From JABMQW01 sp964439935 (GTDB lineage Bacteria > Fidelibacterota > Marinisomatia > Marinisomatales > TCS56), in the NCBI GenBank assembly GCA_964439935.1, contig CAYTPW010000017.1:1-64000 (forward strand): 64,000 bases of DNA, read 5' to 3'. A program made the position numbers and the translations under genes. This document shows, piece by piece, positions 50,642 to 58,983 of the stretch. The notes beneath the pieces were generated by a model that was given only the letters and a program-made list of their open reading frames with translations, had not been told where the DNA came from and searched no databases. Each line of letters opens with the position of its first letter. Position 1 is the stretch's first letter.

Positions 50642-53485
50642 ATGCAGAAGTTGATTAAAGTATCAACATTTATAATTTTCCTGGTCAATCTTGCATTTGC
50701 CGGGGTAACTGGAAAGATAATGGGTACCGTGTCCGTCGAGGAAACAGGTGCAGCCTTACAGGGTGTCAATGTCTTCCTAGAGGGTAAAACATTGGGAGCG
50801 AGCACCAATCAAAATGGTGAATTCATCATTCTGAATGTACCACCTGGTGAATATACCTTAAAGGCAGCGATGATCGGTTATGGCATGGTCAGCGTTGAAA
50901 AAATCCGTGTTTCGATTAATTTAACGACGATGATCAATGTGCAACTATCGGTAGAAGCACTGGAAGGTGAGGAAGTAACCATTACAGCAGAACGTAAATT
51001 ACTGAAGGAAGATGAATTCACTTCCCGCCACAGCGTTACTGCTGAAGAGATTGATATACAACCGGTGGATAATTTTATTTCAATCGCCCAGAATCAGGCC
51101 GGTGCAGTCGGTTCCCATTTTCGTGGCGGAAGGTCTAATGAAATTCTGGTAGTCATAGACGGGATTCCAATGCGCGATCCGGCCGGTACCTATTCAGGCA
51201 ATATTGGTGGTTTTACTGCAAAAATTCCGGAGCAGGCAATTCAGGAACTTGAGATAACCCTGGGTGGTTTCGGGGCGGAGTACGGTAACGTCCAGTCTGG
51301 AGTATTGAACCTGGCCATGAAGGAAGGTGATGACAAATTTCACGGCCGTTTCCGGTTAAGCAGCACCAATTTTGGTGAAAGTCTGAATAACACCCTGATG
51401 GGCGAACGCGATACCTGGGGTGGTACCTTCCAGCGTTATCTGAACCAGGATTCGGTCTGGACAGATACTTTGCTTTACGGAAATAAGTATCAACACAAAT
51501 TGATGAGTATTTATCAGTTAAGCCTCAGCGGTCCTTTGGCTGGGTTGGCCAATTTTTCCCTTTCAGCTGAAGTAACCGATAAATCGCAGGGCTATTTTAT
51601 TAACCAGCAGTCTTTCGATCAATCCTATCAGGGTAAGCTAACTTTCAATCTGACCCCCAAGATGAAATTGGCACTCGGCGGTCTGTATTCAACTTCGACC
51701 TGGGAGCAATTCTATTTTCCCGCCGCTAAATACGGTCCGGCACCGGATTATCCCGTTAATGAATACATCGAAGGAGTCGAAGACTCAACCCTGATCCGTT
51801 ATGAATATGTTTCCGATCCATCAGATTCTCTTCAGGGTGCACTTATGAGTGAAATAGGACTGTACGATTCCGTATTTTACAATCAGATTCAAACCTATTA
51901 TGTTGCCGGCATGCAGGACTATCTCTGGGATCGGACTAAGCAAAATATCACCGCTTATGGCGTCTTTACCCACAGCCTTACTTCACGGACTTTTTATGAA
52001 TTACGCTACCAGTCGGCTTATTCAAGCTATAAATATTCCACAATTGATGTAGATGATCGGGATGGGGATAATAACACATCTGAGGATCTGGTATGGGATG
52101 ATTCCGATACCAGCAATGTCGCTCACCCAATCTATCGGGAGCGTACCGATAATTACTGGTGGATCAGGGGTGACGATCCCGGTTTTCGCGATCAGGAATC
52201 CTGGTCAAGTACTTTCAAAGGCGATATCACCAGCCAAGTAACATTTAACCACATGTTGAAAGCTGGATTTGAACTGGGACTACATCGGACCAAAGTGGAG
52301 AATGTTAGCTGGACACTTGGTTATGGAACCTTCCGCCAGGATATCTGGGATCAACAAACGCTTGATTTTGGAGCCTATGTCCAGGATAAAATGGAATTCA
52401 AAGGTATCACAGCCCTGATCGGTTTACGCTGGGATTTATTCAATCCGAATGGCCTGGGAGATGATATTTATTTCCCCGTTGATTATGCTGATCCTAAATA
52501 TTTAATGGAATTTTACGATGACACTACTGGTGTACCCAGCGATACCACATTTAGAAAAGCTTCTTCCAAGAACCAGTTCAGTCCCCGGATCGGTATATCA
52601 CATCCGATTACCGACCGGGATGTCCTCCATTTCACTTACGGGCATTATTTCCAACGACCAGATGGATTTTATCTGTATCGAAATTTCAAAATTCAATCGT
52701 TGACCAAGGTAAATAATATGGTGGGGAATCCAGATCTTGAACCGGAGAAAACGGTCAGCTACGATTTTGGTATCGAGCACCTGTTTACCGATGATATAAA
52801 ACTGTCGGTTACAGGCTATTACAAGGATATATCCAATCTCCTGGACTGGTACAAATATTCAACCAATCTGCAGGGTAAAGAACTGAATGTCTACACCAAT
52901 GTCGATTATGGTAATGTCAAGGGCTTGGAGCTGTCCTTTATCAAACGGGTTGGTTCCATCTGGGGTTGTTCGGCAAACTACACCTATTCGATTGCCAGGG
53001 GCCGTAGCTCCAGTCCCAACGAGGGAGCCGGTACTTTCAGTGCCGAGAAGAAGATGGTGATCCTGGACTTTGATCAGACCCATACTATGAATGCCAATAT
53101 TACTTTGCAGGCACCCGAAGATATATTAGAACTCCTGGCTAACTGGCGGGCCAATTTCCAGGTTAAGTATGGCAGCGGACTACCGTATACATCCTCCGGT
53201 TCCGATGTTGTCAATGATGCCCGACTACCGGCCAAACTGAAGATAGATCTGCGGTTGAATAAGCGCATCCCGCTCCCAGGCGTCGCTAGTATGGATATAT
53301 TTATGGATGTCTATAATCTGTTTAACCGCGAGGATGTCGACTGGATCGGTAGCGCTAGTAATTATTTAAAGACTAACAATTATTCTGTAATCCGTTTGAA
53401 TGAAATTACCGGAGAAATGGTTCGCAATCCACAAACCCTAAATGAAGAACGACAGTTCCGCTTCGGATTAGCGGTACAGTTTTAA
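50642..53485 (+). CDS. TonB-dependent receptor with carboxypeptidase-regulatory-like domain
   Basis: 947 residues. Signal peptide (LIKVSTFIIFLVNLAFAG), then a CarboxypepD_reg-like beta domain (about 22-105; GKIMGTVSVEETGAALQGVN, GEFIILNVPPGEYTLKAAMI), a plug domain (about 125-230; FRGGRSNEILVVIDGIPMRD, LGGFGAEYGNVQSGVLNLAM) and a 22-strand-type barrel to the end. The last strand FRFGLAVQF is the aromatic outer-membrane signal. No SusD-like gene follows, so it is not a classic glycan SusCD pair. GGAG precedes the ATG at 50642. It heads a four-gene unit ending at the terminator near 58.6 kb. Substrate unknown. Confidence 0.9.
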   Translation: MQKLIKVSTFIIFLVNLAFAGVTGKIMGTVSVEETGAALQGVNVFLEGKTLGASTNQNGEFIILNVPPGEYTLKAAMIGYGMVSVEKIRVSINLTTMINVQLSVEALEGEEVTITAERKLLKEDEFTSRHSVTAEEIDIQPVDNFISIAQNQAGAVGSHFRGGRSNEILVVIDGIPMRDPAGTYSGNIGGFTAKIPEQAIQELEITLGGFGAEYGNVQSGVLNLAMKEGDDKFHGRFRLSSTNFGESLNNTLMGERDTWGGTFQRYLNQDSVWTDTLLYGNKYQHKLMSIYQLSLSGPLAGLANFSLSAEVTDKSQGYFINQQSFDQSYQGKLTFNLTPKMKLALGGLYSTSTWEQFYFPAAKYGPAPDYPVNEYIEGVEDSTLIRYEYVSDPSDSLQGALMSEIGLYDSVFYNQIQTYYVAGMQDYLWDRTKQNITAYGVFTHSLTSRTFYELRYQSAYSSYKYSTIDVDDRDGDNNTSEDLVWDDSDTSNVAHPIYRERTDNYWWIRGDDPGFRDQESWSSTFKGDITSQVTFNHMLKAGFELGLHRTKVENVSWTLGYGTFRQDIWDQQTLDFGAYVQDKMEFKGITALIGLRWDLFNPNGLGDDIYFPVDYADPKYLMEFYDDTTGVPSDTTFRKASSKNQFSPRIGISHPITDRDVLHFTYGHYFQRPDGFYLYRNFKIQSLTKVNNMVGNPDLEPEKTVSYDFGIEHLFTDDIKLSVTGYYKDISNLLDWYKYSTNLQGKELNVYTNVDYGNVKGLELSFIKRVGSIWGCSANYTYSIARGRSSSPNEGAGTFSAEKKMVILDFDQTHTMNANITLQAPEDILELLANWRANFQVKYGSGLPYTSSGSDVVNDARLPAKLKIDLRLNKRIPLPGVASMDIFMDVYNLFNREDVDWIGSASNYLKTNNYSVIRLNEITGEMVRNPQTLNEERQFRFGLAVQF

Positions 53486-53520
53486 ATTCCAATTAAGTGA
53501 GTTATTATCAGAGGAATTCT

Positions 53521-55530
53521 ATGAATTTGACTAAGGAATCCAAGACCTTATTAACCTTACTTAGTATTTTAATGCTAACCGGTTATCTGATTGCTGCCGA
53601 TCTGCAAAAGAATACCCGACACAGTGAAATCGTACCTGAATCCAGGTCATCCGGTATCATTTATGACGATAATTACAAATGGCACAAGATTGGGACGCTC
53701 TGGAACCGGGTGACCAATTGGAGCTACCTGGGAGATGATGCTTACAATAACCGTACACCATCGTGCGACTGGCCTGGCGGCTCCGGGAATTCCTACCTGT
53801 ACCGCGGTACTATCTGGTTATCGGGCACGGTCGATGGCGAATACCACATTACCAAGGGTGATGATCATGAATTTGCTTCCCTGGATTCGGTACATCTGTA
53901 TACCGGTGAAGGTACTAGATCGGAAGAAGATACCTATACCCGTTATTATGATGTCGTTGCTCCACAAGCTGACGCAAACCATTTTCCTCTGGGCCTTGAA
54001 ATAACCGAACGGACCTATGCCTGGAGTTCCAGTTTTGCCGATGATTTTGTTATTTATGAATACACAATCAAGAATGTTGGTATCGATGCCGATGGCGATA
54101 GTATACCGGACACTCCACGGTCTATCGATGATTTTTACTTCACAATCCGTCTGGATGGCGATGTGAGTAAATTGCCTGACTGGGGCGCCGAATACCGGTT
54201 TTCAAACCAGGATGATCATGCTATTGCCAATGGTATTTCATGGGACTGGTTAGAGCAATTCCCAGACATGGCCGGCCGCGATCATGGTCTGACCGATGCT
54301 GATATCGATAGTTCAATGGTGATCATGTTCGATGGCGATAATACATCCTATCCCGCCTATGACGGCGGACCGGAAAATGATTTTGGCAATCCTGGAATTG
54401 ACGGGCAATTACAAACCCCCGGTTTCCTGGGTATCAAAGTCCTGAAGACTGAACCATATCTACCGCCATATTCATATCATATCTGCCATATCTATAACGA
54501 TCCGGGGACTGATGCTGAGACCTGGGATTTTCTTGAAGCACCGGTTTTCGAACCGATCCTGGTCGATCCAAGTGGTAACGTATTTCCCCATGATTATCGC
54601 GGTATCATAACATTTGGCCCCTTGGACAGTCTGGTTGCGGGTGATTCAGTTGTCGTTACAACTGCCCTGGGAGTTGGCTGTGATCCTGACAGCGGAGGAG
54701 TATACAGTCTGGTGGAGTTGGTCAAAGTCATGGATGTAGCCCAGTTTATAGTTGATAACGATTTCAGTATTTCCGCTGAGGCGCTATCACCGGCCGCACC
54801 GGCTGTTGAATTGGAACCGCTGATCGTTGAAGGCATCACAACTGCCATTAAAATCCAATGGGATTCAACTCAGGTTTCTCACCCGAATTTCCACAACTTT
54901 TTAACCTGGAAAGGCCAGAAAAATGCCCTAGGATCAATTGACTGGAGGCCGCTGGGACTGGGTACTTATACATTAAATGACAGTGTCAGTTGGCCGCCGC
55001 CCACAAATGCAACTGGAAAATATGAATTAATTGATACCGATATAATCAATGGACTGGTATATTATTATTCAGTTCAGGCGGCAACCGATTCAATCAACGA
55101 ACCGATCCCATTCGGTGTGATCAGTTCTAATATCCAGGATGCCAACAGTATGAAGGTGATCTCACCGTCCAATCCGGTGGGAACATCACTTGATAATATT
55201 AAGGTCGTGCCCAATCCTTACATCGGAAGTGCTCGCTGGAATAATCCCCGCCCCGGTGATTCATCACCCTGGGAACACCGCGTCCAATTCACTAACCTGC
55301 CGGCTGATGCGACAATCAAGATATTTACCCTTGACGGTGACTTTGTGGATGAAATTCGAAACGATGAAACGGTTATTGTTGGTGGCGAATTCAATACTGC
55401 CAGCCCCAGTGTAGCCGAGTGGGATTTAATGACCAGGAATGATCAGGAAGCAGCGCCGGGCCTGTATTTGTATGTAGTTGATTCCCGGCAATACGGCCAG
55501 AAGGTCGGCAAATTTGTAATTATTCGCTAA
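53521..55530 (+). CDS. Secreted surface protein with T9SS-like C-terminal domain
   Basis: 669 residues. Signal peptide (LLTLLSILMLTGYLIAAD). The N-terminal 400 residues are a beta-rich domain (YLYRGTIWLSGTVDGEYHIT, ADDFVIYEYTIKNVG, YFTIRLDGDVSKLPDWGAEY) related in style to the start of the giant surface protein. A fibronectin-like part follows (AIKIQWDSTQVSHPNFHNFL). The last 115 residues begin IKVVPNPYIGSARW and end YVVDSRQYGQKVGKFVIIR, a variant of the type A sorting domain. GAGGA lies 5 nt before the ATG. It sits 35 nt after the receptor gene and is probably the surface partner of that receptor; the ligand is unknown. Confidence 0.75.
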   Translation: MNLTKESKTLLTLLSILMLTGYLIAADLQKNTRHSEIVPESRSSGIIYDDNYKWHKIGTLWNRVTNWSYLGDDAYNNRTPSCDWPGGSGNSYLYRGTIWLSGTVDGEYHITKGDDHEFASLDSVHLYTGEGTRSEEDTYTRYYDVVAPQADANHFPLGLEITERTYAWSSSFADDFVIYEYTIKNVGIDADGDSIPDTPRSIDDFYFTIRLDGDVSKLPDWGAEYRFSNQDDHAIANGISWDWLEQFPDMAGRDHGLTDADIDSSMVIMFDGDNTSYPAYDGGPENDFGNPGIDGQLQTPGFLGIKVLKTEPYLPPYSYHICHIYNDPGTDAETWDFLEAPVFEPILVDPSGNVFPHDYRGIITFGPLDSLVAGDSVVVTTALGVGCDPDSGGVYSLVELVKVMDVAQFIVDNDFSISAEALSPAAPAVELEPLIVEGITTAIKIQWDSTQVSHPNFHNFLTWKGQKNALGSIDWRPLGLGTYTLNDSVSWPPPTNATGKYELIDTDIINGLVYYYSVQAATDSINEPIPFGVISSNIQDANSMKVISPSNPVGTSLDNIKVVPNPYIGSARWNNPRPGDSSPWEHRVQFTNLPADATIKIFTLDGDFVDEIRNDETVIVGGEFNTASPSVAEWDLMTRNDQEAAPGLYLYVVDSRQYGQKVGKFVIIR

Positions 55531-55557
55531 ATCCCTGCAAATGCTAAGGATCAAAAA

Positions 55558-56619
55558 ATGATTAAACAAAATTATCTTCGATCAATATTTATTTGCGGAT
55601 TTATACTATCCGGATTGTCCGCCCAGGATTTTGCACCGGTCGGAACGACTGTAGCCCAGTTCCTCGAAATCGGCGTAGGTGCCCATGCCGATGCAATGGG
55701 GCAGGCCTATACCGCTAGGACCAACGATGCCGGATCGGTGTTCTGGAACCCAGCCGGTTTAGCTGATGCAGGGCAATACAGTCTTTTCCTGTCAAATACC
55801 AGCTGGCCGGCGGGTATATCCCTGGGCGGTATTGCAGTAACCGGGAAATTTGGCCGTTTGGGTACATTTGCATTCAGCACCCTTTATCTGCAGACCGATG
55901 ATATGGAAATAACTACGATTTATGAATCAGATGGTACCGGCGAGTATTTTAGTATGAGCAATTCCTGTATCGGGCTTTCGTATGCTCGGTTTCTGACTGA
56001 TCGTGTCTCCGTCGGCGTTACTGGCAAAGTGGTTCAGGAAAAATACTTTGATTACGGTTATTCAACCTGGGCAATCGATCTGGGAACCATGTACCGGACC
56101 GATTTTCATGGATTGAAGATCGGCATGTCCATATTGCACTTCGGGATTGGGAAGCTGGAAAAAGATGATGAAACGGATAAATGGACCTGGACATCATCGG
56201 ATATTCAATTCGACGGTGATTACATTGATTACAGTGATCAGGACTCTTATATCATTCTTGAGGATGATACCGATGATAGTTCCATGGTATTTGAGAAGTA
56301 TTCATTACCGGTTAATTTTCGGATTGGTATCAGCATGAATATCTTTCAACAGGGTCCCCACCAATTAACGATTGCGTCAGACATGGTACACCCCAACAAT
56401 AACCTGGAACAGTATAATATTGGCCTTGAATATGGACTGATGAACAGTTTTTTCATCCGTGGAGGTTATAAAATCGGTGTCGATGAAGGTGGTTTTGCCT
56501 TTGGTGGTGGTGCCAGTTTGAATGCTCTGGGGTACGGTAATTTGAAAGTTGATTATTCCTATTCTGATCTGGGGATATTAACAAATAGTCATCGATTTTC
56601 TTTATTATTTGCGTTATAA
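55558..56619 (+). CDS. PorV/PorQ-family outer-membrane protein
   Basis: 353 residues. Signal peptide (SIFICGFILSGLSAQDF), then the diagnostic FLEIGVGAHADAMGQAYTAR followed by NDAGSVFWNPAGLADAG. This start is shared by PorV/PorQ and FadL-like 14-strand barrels. PorV is the shuttle that carries T9SS cargo from the translocon to the sortase. Many FCB genomes carry several paralogues placed beside individual cargo genes. The C-terminal FSLLFAL strand fits an outer-membrane barrel. It lies between two secreted-protein genes of the same operon, so a dedicated export or anchoring role for them is likely. Confidence 0.82.
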   Translation: MIKQNYLRSIFICGFILSGLSAQDFAPVGTTVAQFLEIGVGAHADAMGQAYTARTNDAGSVFWNPAGLADAGQYSLFLSNTSWPAGISLGGIAVTGKFGRLGTFAFSTLYLQTDDMEITTIYESDGTGEYFSMSNSCIGLSYARFLTDRVSVGVTGKVVQEKYFDYGYSTWAIDLGTMYRTDFHGLKIGMSILHFGIGKLEKDDETDKWTWTSSDIQFDGDYIDYSDQDSYIILEDDTDDSSMVFEKYSLPVNFRIGISMNIFQQGPHQLTIASDMVHPNNNLEQYNIGLEYGLMNSFFIRGGYKIGVDEGGFAFGGGASLNALGYGNLKVDYSYSDLGILTNSHRFSLLFAL

Positions 56620-56655
56620 TAAGGATAATTGTTAACCAAAAAAAAGGAGAATAAT

Positions 56656-58584
56656 ATGAGAAAGAAAGCTAATATTGGATTGTTAGTAATTCTTCTCTTG
56701 GTAATCTGGCCTGGAACCATCTTTGCCATTAATGGCTTCGAGCGCGCCTACGAGATTGACATACCGGAAGCCACCTTAAATAATGGTGGTGTCGGTAACA
56801 TGATCAGTGGCGTTGATGTTGATGGTGATGGAGCCACTGAGCTTTACCTGGTGAACGATAACTGGAACGATGGTGCCACAGAGACTATTCCAAGGATCTA
56901 CAAATTGGAGTTGAGTGGAACCACCTGGACGGTTGTCTGGTCTGCGGTAGCTCCGGTTGCCTACCAGAACACCTGGCCGGTACTGGCATTGGATGATCTG
57001 GATGGTGATGGTAAGACGGAAATTATCTGGGGACCGGTAAACTCAACCGGTACTGAATCAAATCCATATCGCATTGTTGTTTACGAAAATGTGGCAGCAG
57101 GTAGTGATAATTTTGGTGTGGAACAGACCGATGGCAGTTTCCTGCCAAATTCCACTTGGACAATTACCACTATAGACGATGAGAATATTCGTCCGATGGA
57201 TATGGAGATAGCCGATCTGGACAGCGATGGTACCTTAGAGCTGGTCATGGCCGACCGTAAGGGTAATGACAGCGGAATGTATTTCTTGGTATGCTCAGTT
57301 GATGATATACCGGATACCGGTGATGGATCAGAGACCTGGACATTAGAGACCAGTGGATTGGACCATACCCTATCAAGTGCACCAGAGAATAAGTGGGATG
57401 TTGCTGTAATCGGTAATAATGCCTATATCTCGAGTGAAACTGAGATCAGCAAAGTATCCTGGGATGGCAGTGCCTATGTTTACACGGCTTTGTCTCCACT
57501 CGTGGGTGGATCTTTCAACCAGTCTTCCCAGGTCGTTGACCTGGACGGAGATGGCACCATGGAGATCGTCGGAGCCATTTATGACTGGGGCGATGACAGT
57601 AAAAAAGGTGTCTACCTGTTACAGGAAGATGGAGACACACTGATAGCCACCGAGTTGGTGAACATGGCCAGTTTCTGGGCCGGTGTTTCCCGTGGTGCCT
57701 GGGGTGGAACTTCTGGCGACATCGACCAGGATGGTAACCTTGATTTCGTATTTGGTTCCCGCGGTGGGAACGTGAATGCCAATATCTTCCGGCTGGCCTA
57801 TCTGGGTGGTAACATTACCAGTCCTTCCAGTTATAACTTAACGGTCATTGACAGCGGTATCGTCGATGGTGGTATCTGGAGCGTTCTGAGTATGGCCAAC
57901 GTGGATGCCGATGCCGATCTGGAGGTCCTGTATACCTCCAGCGCCTCGGTGGGTGATCTGTTTGCCTATTCGTATCCGGTAGTTGTACTGGATTATGTTG
58001 GTCTTTGGGCAGGTGTGTCAGATTTTTCCCGCGCCTACGAGATTGACATACCGGAAGCCACCTTAAATAATGGTGGTGTCGGTANNNNNNNNNNNNNNNN
58101 NNNNNNNNNNNNNNNNNNNNNNNNNNNNNNNNNNNNNNNNNNNNNNNNNNNNNNNNNNNNNNNNNNNNNNNNNNNNNNNNNNNNGGTCCTGTATACCTCC
58201 AGCGCCTCGGTGGGTGATCTGTTTGCCTATTCGTATCCGATCGTGGTATTGAACTATGGGCCTACGGTTGGGATCGATGCTGAAGATGATATCATTACTC
58301 AGCCGACCCGGTTCGTACTCCATCAGAACTACCCGAATCCATTCAACCCGGTAACAACGATCAGTTACAGCTTGCCTTATGCTGCCAATGTAAACCTGGT
58401 GATATACGACATGCTGGGCCGCGAAGTAAGAACAATCGTTAATGATCACCAGAATTCTGGTGATCAACGGATTGTCTGGAATGCAACCGACCATAATGGT
58501 ATCAAGGTCAGTTCAGGTATGTACATTTATGTCTTGATGACTGAGAATTTCTCACAATCAAGAAAAATGCTACTACTTAAATAA
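56656..58584 (+). CDS. FG-GAP/VCBS-repeat T9SS cargo protein, interrupted by an assembly gap
   Basis: 642 residues as assembled, including about 34 unknown residues in the N run (58085-58184). Signal peptide (LLVILLLVIWPGTIFAINGF). The body has calcium-binding FG-GAP/VCBS motifs (DVDGDGATELYL, DLDGDGKTEIIW, DLDSDGTLELVM, DLDGDGTMEIVG, DIDQDGNLDFVF, NVDADADLEVLY), probably a beta-propeller. It ends in a type A sorting domain (FVLHQNYPNPFNPVTTISYS). The gap edges repeat the 412-residue propeller, so the real protein probably has two or more copies and about 984 residues or more. AAGGAG precedes the ATG at 56656. Last gene of the receptor/PorV operon. Confidence 0.83.
   Translation: MRKKANIGLLVILLLVIWPGTIFAINGFERAYEIDIPEATLNNGGVGNMISGVDVDGDGATELYLVNDNWNDGATETIPRIYKLELSGTTWTVVWSAVAPVAYQNTWPVLALDDLDGDGKTEIIWGPVNSTGTESNPYRIVVYENVAAGSDNFGVEQTDGSFLPNSTWTITTIDDENIRPMDMEIADLDSDGTLELVMADRKGNDSGMYFLVCSVDDIPDTGDGSETWTLETSGLDHTLSSAPENKWDVAVIGNNAYISSETEISKVSWDGSAYVYTALSPLVGGSFNQSSQVVDLDGDGTMEIVGAIYDWGDDSKKGVYLLQEDGDTLIATELVNMASFWAGVSRGAWGGTSGDIDQDGNLDFVFGSRGGNVNANIFRLAYLGGNITSPSSYNLTVIDSGIVDGGIWSVLSMANVDADADLEVLYTSSASVGDLFAYSYPVVVLDYVGLWAGVSDFSRAYEIDIPEATLNNGGVGXXXXXXXXXXXXXXXXXXXXXXXXXXXXXXXXXXVLYTSSASVGDLFAYSYPIVVLNYGPTVGIDAEDDIITQPTRFVLHQNYPNPFNPVTTISYSLPYAANVNLVIYDMLGREVRTIVNDHQNSGDQRIVWNATDHNGIKVSSGMYIYVLMTENFSQSRKMLLLK
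56743..57978 (+). repeat. 1,236-nt repeat unit collapsed at the assembly gap
   Basis: The first 55 nt of this unit reappear unchanged at 58030-58084, ending exactly at the N run. Its last 55 nt (57924-57978) reappear unchanged at 58185-58239, beginning exactly after the N run. The bases just outside differ (56742 G versus 58029 C; 57979 G versus 58240 A). The unit is 412 codons, in frame, and is followed by a 51-nt linker, giving a 1,287-nt period. The simplest reading is at least two identical tandem copies, with the second hidden in the gap. Confidence 0.88.
58085..58184. other. Scaffold gap of 100 N inside a coding sequence
   Basis: Exactly 100 unknown bases, the customary placeholder size, so the true length is not given. 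From the repeat geometry the missing sequence should correspond to 56798-57923, that is 1,126 nt, or 1,126 plus a multiple of 1,287 if more copies exist. Both 100 and 1,126 leave remainder 1 on division by 3, so the downstream frame is unaffected. Confidence 0.95.
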
Positions 58585-58604
58585 GTTATATCCATTTAGT
58601 TGTG

Positions 58605-58637
58605 AAAAGGCAGGGAGTTTACTCTCTGCCTTTTTTT
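58605..58637 (+). terminator. Rho-independent terminator of the receptor/PorV operon
   Basis: Arms AGGCAGGGAGT and ACTCTCTGCCT (one G-U pair) close a tight hairpin followed by seven T. It lies 21 nt after the FG-GAP gene stop. Confidence 0.9.
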
Positions 58638-58941
58638 ATACCTGCTAAGCAACTATTTCAAATGGGTAAAATTTATAATCTGCTATTGACCATTTATATT
58701 ATTCACAATAAAGAAAATGCCTGATGCTAGTGGCTGGATATATCGATCATATAATTTGAAATAAGAATGAAATGGATTTTGGCGGCTAATGTATTTTTTA
58801 CTCGATAAATTTCCTAACTATCATACACTCAAAGTTCTCATTATATCACGATTCGTGGTTAAGACGATTCCGTGTAATTCGTTGTCTTGTTATGTTGATC
58901 CTCTTCATTTAGTCAACTTTTTTCAGGACGTGGCATACACC

Positions 58942-58972
58942 AAAAAAGCCTCCTGCTAAGGAGGCTTTTTTA
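58942..58972 (-). terminator. Rho-independent terminator, mainly for the minus-strand gene
   Basis: A 12-bp hairpin with A-tract/T-tract flanks (AAAAAAGCCTCC and GGAGGCTTTTTT around TGCTAA). It lies 12 nt beyond the stop of the leftward FG-GAP gene. The T-rich tail is on both strands, so it may work in both directions. Confidence 0.88.
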
Positions 58973-58983
58973 TTGTATTGGTT

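Larger units (their letters stand above)
58585..58983. other. Intergenic region between convergent genes, two terminators
   Basis: About 400 nt between the ends of two convergent FG-GAP-protein genes. It contains a hairpin terminator at each end. The 300 nt between them are AT-rich, with no open frame of note and no RNA gene seen. Confidence 0.7.

Noticed and set aside
58063..58494. Open frames running through the N run on both strands.
   Set aside because: They exist only because unknown bases contain no stops. Only the plus-strand frame continuous with the FG-GAP protein is supported.
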